A stretch of 64,000 bases of DNA from Pseudooceanicola antarcticus (GCF_900215355.1 NZ_OBEA01000007.1:1-64000), one strand, 5' to 3'. Positions 24,806 to 33,125 are shown, counted from the first letter of the stretch. Translations and numbers: made by a program. Notes: generated by a model not told the origin, from the sequence alone.

Positions 24806-25342
24806 TCAATCGCGCGGCGGCGGATTGCGCGGCGGTTTCTCGTCGCGACGCTTCAGCCCCTGTTCCAGCCGGTCCGCGAAGGCGGCGCGCTCTTCGGGGC
24901 TCATTTGCAGGATACGGTCCATCAGCGCCCGCTGGCCCGCCACCTGCAGGCGCATCGCGGCCTGGCGTTGCAGCTCGAAGCTGCCCCGCAGGGCCTCGGG
25001 CTCGAAGGGCTCGGCGCGCAGGGCCGCCAGCACGGCAGCGTATTCGGCGCGGCGGGTCCGGTTCTCGTTCTCGCCCCGGCGCATGGCGCGGAAGACCTCA
25101 CGGCCGATGATGCGACGATCCTTCTCGGTGAGCGCGAAGGTCAGCGCCCCACCGACCTGATCAGGACGCGGCGGCGGGCGGAAGGGGGCACGGGTCAGGA
25201 AGCCGATGATCAGCCCCACCACCGCCAGGTTCAGCGCCAGGGAGGCAAAGAGCAGGATTCGCAGGCCAGCCCCGAGGCGCGCCCTCGGGGCGCCGGGCGG
25301 CGACGTTTCGGGGCCCGTTTCGGGGTTCTCGGGAGTGCTCAT
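24806..25342 (-). CDS. Periplasmic heavy-metal-sensor/CpxP-like protein
   Basis: A 178-residue protein: a Pro-rich cytoplasmic N-terminus, one membrane segment (residues 27-48, GLRILLFASLALNLAVVGLIIGF), then a periplasmic helical domain with the double LTxxQ-like pattern of the CpxP/CnrX-type family in degenerate form (ALRGSFELQRQAAMRLQVAGQRALMDRILQMSPEERAAFADRL). It is the third gene of the sigma-factor unit, 3 bases after the anti-sigma gene, and probably helps sense the envelope signal. ATG 25342 was chosen over a TTG one codon upstream. Confidence 0.8.
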   Translation of the reverse strand: MSTPENPETGPETSPPGAPRARLGAGLRILLFASLALNLAVVGLIIGFLTRAPFRPPPRPDQVGGALTFALTEKDRRIIGREVFRAMRRGENENRTRRAEYAAVLAALRAEPFEPEALRGSFELQRQAAMRLQVAGQRALMDRILQMSPEERAAFADRLEQGLKRRDEKPPRNPPPRD

Positions 25343-25345
25343 CAA

Positions 25346-25855
25346 TCAGCCCTCGCTGTCCAGGAAATCGAATGCGGTGGTACTGTCCACCAGGTAGGGA
25401 TTGCTGCTGACCGAGCTGCCCAGCAGGGTCTCGAGCGAGCTCTCCAGCGCGTCCGGGGGCATGACCCCGATCCAGAGCCCGGCCACCGCCACGGCGCCAA
25501 GGCCCGCCAGCGCCGGCAGCCCGCCAAGCGCACGGGAAAGCTGACCCCAGAAGCCGCCCCCCAGGCCAGAGAGCACGCCCTGCCCCATCCCTGCGCCCGC
25601 AGGCACCAGCCCGGCTGCGGCCAGCGGTGCCGAGCCTCCGGCCGTCGCCCGAAGCCGCTGGCGCCGGGCCGCTTCCTCGGCGGCGCGGTCAGACTGCAGC
25701 TGATCGGCATCGCCCAGGATTCGCGCCGAAAGTCCCGGCGGCAGCCCCAGGTCATCGGCCCCGGCAGCCTTCGGGGCCTCGACATCCCGCGCCTCGGCAA
25801 AGAGCGCTTCCAGCGCCGCGTCGGGCAGCATGTCCTTGTCCTCGCGATCAGTCAT
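25346..25855 (-). CDS. Probable membrane anti-sigma factor
   Basis: A 169-residue protein with a cytoplasmic N-terminal part (MLPDAALEALFAEARDVEAP, the likely sigma-binding helix), a Gly/Ala-rich middle and one membrane segment (about residues 112-132, LPALAGLGAVAVAGLWIGVMPP), then a short periplasmic tail. Its ATG overlaps the end of the ECF sigma gene by 8 bases, the classical arrangement for sigma/anti-sigma pairs. No ZAS zinc motif (HxxxCxxC) is visible, so it belongs to a group without that domain. Databases sometimes label relatives with unrelated enzyme names, which nothing here supports. Confidence 0.75.
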   Translation of the reverse strand: MTDREDKDMLPDAALEALFAEARDVEAPKAAGADDLGLPPGLSARILGDADQLQSDRAAEEAARRQRLRATAGGSAPLAAAGLVPAGAGMGQGVLSGLGGGFWGQLSRALGGLPALAGLGAVAVAGLWIGVMPPDALESSLETLLGSSVSSNPYLVDSTTAFDFLDSEG

Positions 25856-26438
25856 CGTGATACCCCAGTTCCTCGCGCCGCGCTGCCAGAAGGCGGCTCA
25901 GCGCCCGTTTGCCCCGTGCGGTCAGGCTCTCGACCGCCTCGGTGCTGATCTCCAGGATCTCGGCAATCTCAGGATTGCCCAACCCTTCCAGGTGGCGCAA
26001 GACCACCGCCTGCCGCTGCCGGTCCGGCAGCTGGTTCAGCGCCCGTTGCAACGCATCCAGTCGCGCCTGCGCCTGCAATGTCTCCTCGACCGGGGCCGAA
26101 GGATCCTCGGGCTCAGGCAGATCATCCAGACCCGCCCCGCCGCGCCTGCGCCGCAGCCGGTCGGTGCAGAGGTTCGCCGTCACCCGGTAGAGCCAGGTCG
26201 AGACCTTGGCCTCGCCCCGCCGCCAGTCGGGCGCGATGCGCCAGAGCCGCAACATCGCCTCCTGCGCCACGTCCTCGGCCTCGGCCCGGTCCCCCAGCAT
26301 CCGTTGCGCCTGGGACAGGACACGCGGCGCCAGCCGGGCGGTCAGCAGACGCGACGCCTGGCCGTCCCCGTTGGCATAGAGCACGAGGAGCGCATCGTCG
26401 GGTATGGCGTCTGGATCATCGAGTGCCATCTGCTGCAT
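25848..26438 (-). CDS. ECF-type RNA polymerase sigma factor
   Basis: A 196-residue ECF sigma factor. Region 2 is RAEAEDVAQEAMLRLWRIAPDW followed by STWLYRVTANLCTDRLRRRR; region 4 is LPDRQRQAVVLRHLEGLGNPEIAEIL with the recognition helix ISTEAVESLTARGKRAL. Regions 1.1 and 3 are absent, as expected. The start could be ATG 26438 or ATG 26429; neither has a strong ribosome site. The gene opens the operon sigma, anti-sigma and CpxP-like protein on the minus strand. Such sigma factors usually control their own operon, and the EF-hand gene upstream on the same strand is a plausible target. Confidence 0.9.
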   Translation of the reverse strand: MQQMALDDPDAIPDDALLVLYANGDGQASRLLTARLAPRVLSQAQRMLGDRAEAEDVAQEAMLRLWRIAPDWRRGEAKVSTWLYRVTANLCTDRLRRRRGGAGLDDLPEPEDPSAPVEETLQAQARLDALQRALNQLPDRQRQAVVLRHLEGLGNPEIAEILEISTEAVESLTARGKRALSRLLAARREELGYHDD

Positions 26439-26667
26439 GCCAGTCGGGCTATCCGTTTCCGCGTGGCCTGTCCACGCATGGGTCAGTCTCGGGGGCAGGA
26501 CGCCCCGGTTGCAGTGCCCGAGCCCGACGGAAGGGGGACGATCCTTCCGCCGGGCCCGGAGACACCCTCCGCGACTGGGGGACGCCGCGGATGTGCCCGA
26601 CGTAAGGGGGCGGCTCTGCACCGCTCACGACGGATCTGCCGCCCGGCCCGAGGGCCGGACGCGCTCC

Positions 26668-27261
26668 TCAGCCGGCGTCACGTCCGCCGAAGAAGTAGAA
26701 GAAGGGCGGGCGCTCGCCGCGGGGGCCACCGTCGTGCTGGCCCGGACCGCCCGGTTTGCCGAAGCGCGGGCCCTTGTCATGGCCTGCGGCCATCTTCTCG
26801 CGGGCGGCCTCGAACTCGGCCTCGCTGATCGCGCCATCCGCATCGGTGTCGAGCCGGGCGAACATGCGATCCCCGCCGCGCGGCGCGTCCGGGGTCAGCT
26901 CTTCCAGGGTCAGGCCGCCGTCCTGATCGGCATCGGCACGCTCGAACATCTTCAGGACCATGCGTTCCATGCGGTTCTTGCGCTGCGCCTCGGCCTGGGC
27001 CTCGAGCGCGGCGATCATCTCGTCAGAAGTCACCACCCCGTCGCCATCGGCATCGGCCAGGGCAAAGCGCTCGGCCATACGGGCCTGGCCCTGGGCCTGG
27101 ATCTCTTCCGCGGTCAGCTTGCCGTCGCCGTCGGCATCGGCCTGGGCGAAGTCAAGGACCGGACCTCGCGGCGGGACCGGGGCCTGGCCCGGATCTTGCG
27201 CAAGTGCAGAGGTGGCCAGTGCCGCGATGGTGAGACCGCCAAACAGGATCACGCGTTTCAT
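26668..27261 (-). CDS. Exported EF-hand calcium-binding protein
   Basis: A 197-residue protein with a signal peptide (MKRVILFGGLTIAALATSALA, cleavage near residue 21) and four EF-hand loops with complete Ca ligands: DADGDGKLTAEE (42-53), DADGDGVVTSDE (70-81), DADQDGGLTLEE (110-121) and DTDADGAISEAE (138-149). The C-terminus is rich in Gly, Pro and aromatic residues (PPFFYFFGG). It is likely a periplasmic calcium-binding or sensor protein. It lies 229 bases before the sigma-factor operon on the same strand. A functional link is inferred only from position. Confidence 0.88.
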   Translation of the reverse strand: MKRVILFGGLTIAALATSALAQDPGQAPVPPRGPVLDFAQADADGDGKLTAEEIQAQGQARMAERFALADADGDGVVTSDEMIAALEAQAEAQRKNRMERMVLKMFERADADQDGGLTLEELTPDAPRGGDRMFARLDTDADGAISEAEFEAAREKMAAGHDKGPRFGKPGGPGQHDGGPRGERPPFFYFFGGRDAG

Positions 27262-27561
27262 GTCGTCTTCTCCTCTTTCCCTTTTCGGGTTGATCGGGCG
27301 GGGGGCATCCCGTCCGCATCTGGAGGTAGAACGGCGCAGCCCCGCGTTTCCGTCGCACCCCAGGTCGCTTTTTTCCCGACACGGCCTAATTCATTCCGCA
27401 AGCGGCCCCATGGTCTTGCCCAAGGTTCTGAAAAGGCTTTGAAACCTGATAGCCTGCGCCAATCCGCGCAGGCGGCGCTTTGCCTCATGGCCGCGCGCCC
27501 CGCATTGAGGATGATGCGAAGAGCTGCCGAAAAGCCCGCCCGACCCCTGATGGAGCCCCCG

Positions 27562-27972
27562 ATGCAGGACAATGCCCAGACCCGGTCCCCCGTGGATGCC
27601 AAGAGCGCCGAGCGGCCGCTTGGCCCCGCCCTGCGGCGTGGCTGGCGGCGCAAATGTCCCAATTGCGGCTCGGGCCCGATGCTGAAGGGCTACCTGAAGG
27701 TGCGCGACCATTGTCCGGTCTGCCGGGAGGATCTTTTCCATCATCGCGCCGACGACGGGCCAGCCTACATGACCATCCTCATCGTCGGCCACCTTGCAGC
27801 GCCGCTTCTGGGCACCGTCTGGATGGCCTGGCAGCCCGAGCCGTTGGTGCTCTTCACCATCTTCGCTATTGGCACGGTGGCCCTGTCTCTCTACCTTCTG
27901 CCAAGGCTCAAGGGGGCGATGGTCGCCTTCCAATGGGCCCGCAGAATGCATGGGTTCGGCCGCGAGAGCTGA
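27562..27972 (+). CDS. DUF983 family membrane protein
   Basis: A 136-residue protein of the DUF983 family. Two CxxC pairs (KCPNCGSG and HCPVCRED) would bind zinc in the N-terminal part, followed by the conserved FHHRADDGPAYMTILIVGH and two membrane segments (about residues 74-90 and 95-115), and the ending QWARRMHGF. The family function is unknown. ATG 27562 has the ribosome site tggag. It is followed after 17 bases by the Nudix gene, so the two are probably cotranscribed. Confidence 0.88.
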   Translation: MQDNAQTRSPVDAKSAERPLGPALRRGWRRKCPNCGSGPMLKGYLKVRDHCPVCREDLFHHRADDGPAYMTILIVGHLAAPLLGTVWMAWQPEPLVLFTIFAIGTVALSLYLLPRLKGAMVAFQWARRMHGFGRES

Positions 27973-27989
27973 GCCCCGGAGAGACGCCG

Positions 27990-28703
27990 ATGCCCCAAAG
28001 CGCGCAAACGCCAGCCCGCGATGTGCCGATCCGTGACGCGGCAACGGTGATCGCACTGCGCGCGCGCAAGGGTCAGCGCGAAGTGCTGATGGGACAGCGT
28101 GGCGCCAAGGCCGCCTTCATGCCGATGAAATTCGTCTTCCCCGGCGGCGCCGTCGATCCGGAGGACGCCGAGGTTCCCCTGGCCGCTCCCCTGCCCCAGC
28201 CCTGCGCCCGCCGCCTGGCCGAGGATGCCCGACCAGAGCTCGTTCCTGCCCTGGCCGCCGCCGCGATCCGCGAGCTCTGGGAAGAGACCGGCCTGGTCCT
28301 GGGCCGCCCCGGCGCCTGGCCCGACGCCCCCGCCGACTGGCAGGGCTTTGCCGCAACCGGGCACCGCCCCGACCCTTCGGCCTTGCGTTTCGTCTTTCGC
28401 GCGGTGACGCCTCCGGGGCGGCCGCGCCGCTTTGACGCCCGTTTCTTCACCCTGGACGCCGATGCCGCGATCCGGGGCGACCTCGAGGACTTTTCGGCCG
28501 CCTGCGACGAGCTGAGCCACCTGCAATGGATACCCTTGCCCGAGGTGCGCGCCTTCGATCTGCCCTTCATCACCGAGGTCGTGCTGGCCGAGATCGCCGC
28601 AAGCGAGACCGGAGAAGCCCCGGCCTCGGTCCCCTATTTCGCCCAGGACGAGGAAGAACAGCTCTTCCGCAGGCTGGGCGGGCGCTCTCCGCTGGTCAGC
28701 TGA
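27990..28703 (+). CDS. Nudix hydrolase
   Basis: A 237-residue Nudix hydrolase, longer than the minimal fold. The Nudix box core is AAIRELWEETGLVLG, preceded by MKFVFPGGAVDPEDAE, so the REUxEExGU part is present. The strand RDAATVIALRARKGQREVLMGQRG begins the fold. The long insert between VDPED and the box resembles the CoA-pyrophosphatase/NUDT7-like and NUDT19-like groups, but the substrate is not settled. Its 3' end overlaps that of the convergent EamA gene by 8 bases. Confidence 0.85.
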   Translation: MPQSAQTPARDVPIRDAATVIALRARKGQREVLMGQRGAKAAFMPMKFVFPGGAVDPEDAEVPLAAPLPQPCARRLAEDARPELVPALAAAAIRELWEETGLVLGRPGAWPDAPADWQGFAATGHRPDPSALRFVFRAVTPPGRPRRFDARFFTLDADAAIRGDLEDFSAACDELSHLQWIPLPEVRAFDLPFITEVVLAEIAASETGEAPASVPYFAQDEEEQLFRRLGGRSPLVS

Positions 28704-29577
28704 CCGCGATCAGCGCCAGGACAGAGCCGGTGATCAGGGCGATGCCGCCCAGCTCCTTGCCCGAGACCTTCTCGCGGAAGAACAGAACCGAGGCGAGCAG
28801 CGAGAGCACGACCTCGAACTGGCCTACCGCGTAGACCAATGCGGCGTTCTGCAGGGTGAACCCGGCGAACCAGCAATAGGAGCCCGCGACCGAAGTCAGC
28901 CCGACCCAGATCGTACGCCGCCAGCCGCGGACGACGCGGGTGATCTCTCCGCCTTCGCGCAGCAGCAGCCAGGCGCCCAGGATCACCACCTGCGAGGTGA
29001 CCACCACGAGCAGGGTCAGCAGCGCCCGCGTCGCAGGTTCCGCCGGGATCAGCAGCGAGGCCCCGCGATAGGTGACCCCCGACAGCGCAAAGAAAAGCCC
29101 CGAGGCAAGGCCCAGTACCGCGGCCCGATTTGCGAGCCGTTGCAATCCCTTGCCGCCAGGAAGATCGGTCAAAAGCAGCACTCCGGCGAGGCCGGTGAGG
29201 ATGGCGGCAAGCGCCAGGGCGCTGATGCTCTCGCCCAGGATGGCCAGGCCCACGAAGGCGGTCAGCAGCACCTCGGTCTTTTTGAGCGTCACGCCGACGG
29301 CGAAGTTGCGGCTCTTGAAGAGGGCCACGACGCAGATGGTGGCCAGGATCTGGGTGATCCCGCCGACGATGGCGTAGAGCCAGAAGAGCGGTGGCACGGC
29401 CGGGAAGTTGCCGCCCTGCAGCGCGAAGGCCAGCCAGACCAGCGGCGCGGCCCAGAGGAACCGCGCGAAGGTGGCCCCGGCGGGGCTGAGCCCGCTGGAG
29501 GCGAGCTGCTTCTGCAACATGAAGCGCACGGTCTGGAAGACGACGGCGGCAAGGGTGAAGGCGATCCAGGGGGTCAT
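28696..29577 (-). CDS. EamA/DMT family transporter
   Basis: A 293-residue inner-membrane protein with ten hydrophobic segments in two EamA repeats. The first repeat has VALFKSRNFAVGVTLKKTEVLLTAFVGLAILGE; the second has FTLQNAALVYAVGQFEVVLSLLASVLFF and REKVSGKELGGIALITGSVL. Such proteins export or import small metabolites; the substrate is unknown. It lies 14 bases after the fatty acid desaturase gene on the same strand, so it may be in the same transcription unit. Confidence 0.88.
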   Translation of the reverse strand: MTPWIAFTLAAVVFQTVRFMLQKQLASSGLSPAGATFARFLWAAPLVWLAFALQGGNFPAVPPLFWLYAIVGGITQILATICVVALFKSRNFAVGVTLKKTEVLLTAFVGLAILGESISALALAAILTGLAGVLLLTDLPGGKGLQRLANRAAVLGLASGLFFALSGVTYRGASLLIPAEPATRALLTLLVVVTSQVVILGAWLLLREGGEITRVVRGWRRTIWVGLTSVAGSYCWFAGFTLQNAALVYAVGQFEVVLSLLASVLFFREKVSGKELGGIALITGSVLALIAVS

Positions 29578-29591
29578 GCTGCCCTAATGCG

Positions 29592-30497
29592 CTATTCCCC
29601 CGATCTCTGCCAGAGAGGATGCGGCACCGGGTCCTTGGCCTGGGCGAAGTAGCGTCGGAAGACCTCGGCGTAATTTGCGTAGCGGTAACCTTCGTTGCGT
29701 CGCAGGTAATGCTCTTTCCGCTTCGCGTAGAGGGCCGGCAGATCGTACCAGGGGCGGTTCGGGTGCATGTGATGCACCACGTGGAAATTGTTGTTGAGGA
29801 AGAGCAGTGCGAGCGGCCCGCGATCCTCGATGATCACCGTGCGGGCGCGGGCCTTCTCATGGGCCTGGTGTTCGAGAAAGGTGCGGATCTTCAGCAGGGA
29901 ATGCGACAGGTAGGTGCCCAGGGCGAAGGCCCAGAGCGGCATCGTCGCGACCTCTGTCAGCCAGAGCGCGACAAGCGCCAGCGCCGGCACATGCCAGAGC
30001 CAGCCGCGCAGGACCTGCGGGTCGCGCAGCGCCGTCTGCGCCTCGAGCGCGATGAAGCTGGCATTGCCCACCAGCGGGCCGATCAAGATCCGCCCCAGAA
30101 GCGTATTGTTGATGCGCAGCAAGAGCTTGCGCCAGGACGGCAGACGCGCCCAGACGCCGGGATCAAGGAAGTTCGACTCCGGATCATCATAGGGATCGGT
30201 CAGGATCTCGTCGTGGTGATGCGCCAGATGCGTGGCCTCGAAGCGCAGGTAGGGCACGGTGATCGAGAGCGCCGGAAAGACCAGCGCCAGGTTCAGCAGA
30301 CGATTGCGGAAGGGGTGCCCATGGATCACCTCGTGGCTGAGCGAGGAATGCAGCGCCGCGGTGATCGCAAGCACCACGATGGCCAGCGCGAGCGAGATCC
30401 CCGCAAGCCAGGTCGTCGCCGCGATCCAGCCTCCGTAGCAGAGCAGGAAGAGGCCCAGAGTAGGCCATTCCACGGCAGGCCCTCGGCGATCACGCAT
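29592..30497 (-). CDS. Fatty acid desaturase
   Basis: A 301-residue membrane desaturase with the three His clusters that bind the di-iron centre: HEVIHGH (residues 55-61), HLAHHH (90-95) and HVVHHMH in the C-terminal third. Four hydrophobic segments surround them (for example LALAIVVLAITAALHSS). It could act on fatty acids or on other lipids, including carotenoid-type substrates; the family alone does not decide. ATG 30497 overlaps the end of the DUF2061 gene by 8 bases, so they are translated together. Confidence 0.85.
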   Translation of the reverse strand: MRDRRGPAVEWPTLGLFLLCYGGWIAATTWLAGISLALAIVVLAITAALHSSLSHEVIHGHPFRNRLLNLALVFPALSITVPYLRFEATHLAHHHDEILTDPYDDPESNFLDPGVWARLPSWRKLLLRINNTLLGRILIGPLVGNASFIALEAQTALRDPQVLRGWLWHVPALALVALWLTEVATMPLWAFALGTYLSHSLLKIRTFLEHQAHEKARARTVIIEDRGPLALLFLNNNFHVVHHMHPNRPWYDLPALYAKRKEHYLRRNEGYRYANYAEVFRRYFAQAKDPVPHPLWQRSGE

Positions 30498-30696
30498 CGA
30501 GGCGCCCCCAACGGATGCGGGCCCAGATGCGCTCGTAGATGACATATGTGATCAGCCCCAGGGTAGCATTTATGAACGCCATGAGGCCGCCCGTGGTGAC
30601 CGAGCCGGTAAAGGCCAGACCCACGAGGCTCATTATGACGAATCCAAACAAGGTCCAGAGGATGCCCTTGAGAAGGCTCCGCGTCTTCGTTTCCAT
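30490..30696 (-). CDS. DUF2061 family small membrane protein
   Basis: A 68-residue protein with two membrane segments (ILWTLFGFVIMSLVGLAFTG and GLMAFINATLGLITYVIYERIWARI), matching the DUF2061 family. It begins METKTRSLLKGI after the ribosome site aggggac. The family is often found next to lipid or sulfur genes, and its function is unknown. Here it leads an operon with the fatty acid desaturase and perhaps the EamA transporter. Confidence 0.85.
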   Translation of the reverse strand: METKTRSLLKGILWTLFGFVIMSLVGLAFTGSVTTGGLMAFINATLGLITYVIYERIWARIRWGRLDA

Positions 30697-30774
30697 GATG
30701 TCCCCTTTTGACACCAAGGTAGGGGGGGCAGCGGCGGATCGGAACTCGGGATCTTGTTAACAAATCCAGCATTA

Positions 30775-30790
30775 TGTGATTTAATTCACA
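30775..30790 (+). promoter_or_regulatory. Perfect CRP-type palindrome TGTGA-N6-TCACA
   Basis: TGTGATTTAATTCACA ends two bases before the ATG of the XRE regulator. It has the exact half-sites of CRP/FNR-superfamily operators, and a second perfect palindrome (TTGTTAACAA) lies at 30754-30763. The position over the likely transcription or translation start suggests repression, perhaps by the regulator itself, rather than activation. Confidence 0.55.
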
Positions 30791-30792
30791 AT

Positions 30793-31650
30793 ATGATGGA
30801 TAAAGTCGACAAGAGAGAACGTGCTCACGCCTTCCGCCACCGCCTGCGCGAAGCCATGGGCGAGAAGGCGATGAGCCAAAGCGCCCTGGCGCGGCGCGTC
30901 GGCGTGGATCGCTCGACGATCTCGCAGCTACTTTCGGGCGATTCTCCGCGTTTGCCCAATGCGCAGGTGGTCGCAGAATGCGCCGCGGCGCTCGGCGTCT
31001 CTGCGGACTGGCTGCTGGCGCTTTCCGAACGGCCCGAGACTGCGGCGGATCTGCTGGCGGCTTCGTCGCGGATGACCGAGGCGCCGCGCGCCTTGATCGA
31101 CGAACAGATCTTCGCCTGGCACCAGGAAGCGGAAGGCTACAAGATCCGCCATGTGCCTGCTGCCCTGCCCGACATGTTGAAGGCCAACGCCTTGCTGGAA
31201 TGGGAATATTCACCGCACCTGGGTCGCACGACACAACAGGCCATCGGCGCCTCGGCCGACAAGCTGAGCTGGATGCGCAACGCCTCCTCGGATTACGAGA
31301 TCGCCCTGCCCCGGCACGAGATGATCGCCTTCGCCACCGCCACAGGCTACTACGCGGACGTTCCCGCCGATATCCGCGCCGAGCAGATCGACCGTTTCGC
31401 CGACCTGCTGGAAAGCCTTTATCCACGAATGCGCATGTATCTTTTCGATGCCCGGCGGCTTTATTCCTCTCCGGTCACCATTTTCGGTCCGCTCTTGTCG
31501 GTCCTCTATATCGGCCAGAACTACATCGCCTTCCGCGACACCGAACGCGTGCAGGCAATGACCGCGCATTTTGACTACCTGGTGCGCGAGGCCTCGGTGG
31601 CCTCCCGCGTGCTGCCGGAATACCTGCGAGAGCTGAAAGACTGGATCTGA
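30793..31650 (+). CDS. XRE-family transcriptional regulator
   Basis: A 285-residue protein. The N-terminal helix-turn-helix is complete (MSQSALARRVGVDRSTISQLLSG, then ALGVSADWLLALSE). The remaining 200 residues form a separate helical and beta domain (LLEWEYSPHLGRTTQQAIGA, MRMYLFDARRLYSSPVTIFG) with no IrrE-type metallopeptidase motif, probably a ligand or oligomerisation domain. ATG 30793 or the next codon, also ATG, is the start. The AT-rich upstream region holds two palindromes. The divergent DUF2061-desaturase operon starts about 95 bases away and is a natural target; this is inference. Confidence 0.85.
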   Translation: MMDKVDKRERAHAFRHRLREAMGEKAMSQSALARRVGVDRSTISQLLSGDSPRLPNAQVVAECAAALGVSADWLLALSERPETAADLLAASSRMTEAPRALIDEQIFAWHQEAEGYKIRHVPAALPDMLKANALLEWEYSPHLGRTTQQAIGASADKLSWMRNASSDYEIALPRHEMIAFATATGYYADVPADIRAEQIDRFADLLESLYPRMRMYLFDARRLYSSPVTIFGPLLSVLYIGQNYIAFRDTERVQAMTAHFDYLVREASVASRVLPEYLRELKDWI

Positions 31651-31653
31651 GCC

Positions 31654-33015
31654 TCAGGCGATCAGGTCCTGCGGGCCATCGGACACATCCTGCAGGGTCA
31701 ACCGGCGCAGCAGCGCCTCTCGCAGGGGGGGCGGCAGATTGCGCGCGGCACCATCCGAGAGCGCGGCAAGGCCAAGAGTTTCCCCAACCAAGGCAATCAC
31801 TTCTGATCCAAACTTCACGCGGTAGCTGAGTTGGATCGCCCCTTGTTCCACGGTCAGAAGCGCAACCTCCAGACGCAGGGGGCTGGCAGTCGGCAGTGCC
31901 ATCGGCTGGTCGATCCGCTGCGCGGCGAGGCGTATACGCAGGTCATGGGCAGCCAGCGCCCCGGATCCGCACCCCAGCTTTTCCAGGAAAGCATCCCGCA
32001 GGGGGGACAACAGGCGGGGTAGGCATTCGACCGGCGCATGTCCCATGGGATCAAGCCAGTCGAGCGGGATCACCCGCGTCACACCCAGCCCCGGCGGACC
32101 GGGCAGCGGCGCTCCTTCGATCCTGGCGAGACCTTCGGGCCGGTTGCGCAGGCCCGAGACAAGGGCCTTGTCTCGCCGCGCAGTCAGCCCCTCGAGCGAG
32201 AGCACCCCCTGCTCGTCCATCTGCTCGCGGAGCGCGCGCCCCAACTCGACGCTCGGTTCCTCGTTCCCGCATTCGTTTGGCCAGGGCACGGGCAGGGTCT
32301 CGCTACCTGCGGCAAGGCGCCCGCTTTGGAAAAGCCCCAGCTCGGCCCAGACCGGCCCCAGCCCATGGCGCAGCGCCATGTCGATCTCGGAGGTCACGGC
32401 TGCCCCGTCGCGCAGCAGGCCAAGCGCCTCGCGCCAGGTCGCCTCAGCCAGACGGCCGGCGATATGTCCGGCGCGTTCGGCACGCAGGCGCAGGGGGACC
32501 ATGCCGATGCCCTCCAGCACCTCTTCGGCGCGGGCGATCCGTGCCGCGCCATTGCGGGCGCTGACGCTCAATTCGACCAACGGCACGAGATAGACCGGAT
32601 CGAGCGGATGCGCGGTGACGATCTGATCAGGACGGTTCGAGAAAGCTTGCAGATCCGACACCGGGAACACCGAGCTCGAGGAGGCCAGGATCGCACCCGG
32701 ATCCATCTTCTCTTGCAGGGATTGGTAGACTTTCTGTTTCAGCTCAATGCGTTCCGGCAGGCTTTCCTGCACCCAGTCCGCCCCGTCCACGGCCTGGGAC
32801 ATCAGCGGAACCACTTCGAGACGACCCTCAGGCGGAAGCGCTTCGTCAAGAAGTCCCGGCAGGCTTGCGCGGGCGCGCTCCATGGTCTTGCGCAGAAGAT
32901 CTTCGGCTGCCGGATCAGGATCGAAGACCCGGACGTTCCATCCATGAAGACAGAAGCGCGCCGCCCAGCCTGCGCCGATACGACCGGCCCCTATGATCGC
33001 GACGACGGAGGGCAT
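31654..33015 (-). CDS. 3-hydroxyacyl-CoA dehydrogenase-family/thioesterase fusion, carnitine dehydrogenase-like
   Basis: A 453-residue protein. The N-terminal Rossmann domain (IGAGRIGAGWAARF) and the C-terminal dehydrogenase domain follow the 3-hydroxyacyl-CoA dehydrogenase layout: SSSSVFPVSDLQ, TAHPLDPVYLVPLVELS with the catalytic His, and ATWREALGLLRDGAAVTSEID. From about residue 325 a hotdog-like thioesterase domain follows (APVECLPRLLSPLRDAFLEKLG through FGSEVIALVGETLG). This fusion is the form known for L-carnitine 3-dehydrogenases of alphaproteobacteria. The typical carnitine neighbours (thioester or cleavage enzymes) are not seen, so the substrate remains an inference. Confidence 0.82.
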   Translation of the reverse strand: MPSVVAIIGAGRIGAGWAARFCLHGWNVRVFDPDPAAEDLLRKTMERARASLPGLLDEALPPEGRLEVVPLMSQAVDGADWVQESLPERIELKQKVYQSLQEKMDPGAILASSSSVFPVSDLQAFSNRPDQIVTAHPLDPVYLVPLVELSVSARNGAARIARAEEVLEGIGMVPLRLRAERAGHIAGRLAEATWREALGLLRDGAAVTSEIDMALRHGLGPVWAELGLFQSGRLAAGSETLPVPWPNECGNEEPSVELGRALREQMDEQGVLSLEGLTARRDKALVSGLRNRPEGLARIEGAPLPGPPGLGVTRVIPLDWLDPMGHAPVECLPRLLSPLRDAFLEKLGCGSGALAAHDLRIRLAAQRIDQPMALPTASPLRLEVALLTVEQGAIQLSYRVKFGSEVIALVGETLGLAALSDGAARNLPPPLREALLRRLTLQDVSDGPQDLIA

Positions 33016-33087
33016 CAGAAAACCTCTGTGCCGAGCCGCGCGACAGGCGGCAAGTCAGTCATATCCGATAGAAGAACCACGGCACCT

Positions 33088-33125
33088 CTCACCCCTTCCG
33101 CGTAGCAAACGCGGTCCGGGGTGAG
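33088..33125. promoter_or_regulatory. Long compound hairpin between two minus-strand genes
   Basis: ctcacccc (33088-33095) pairs with ggggtgag (33118-33125), and inside it ccgcgt pairs with acgcgg around a 5-base loop. Only a weak T-rich stretch (ggttcttct) follows on the minus strand. It lies 70 bases downstream of the aldo/keto reductase stop and 70 bases upstream of the dehydrogenase start, so it may be a partial terminator or a leader structure. Confidence 0.45.
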
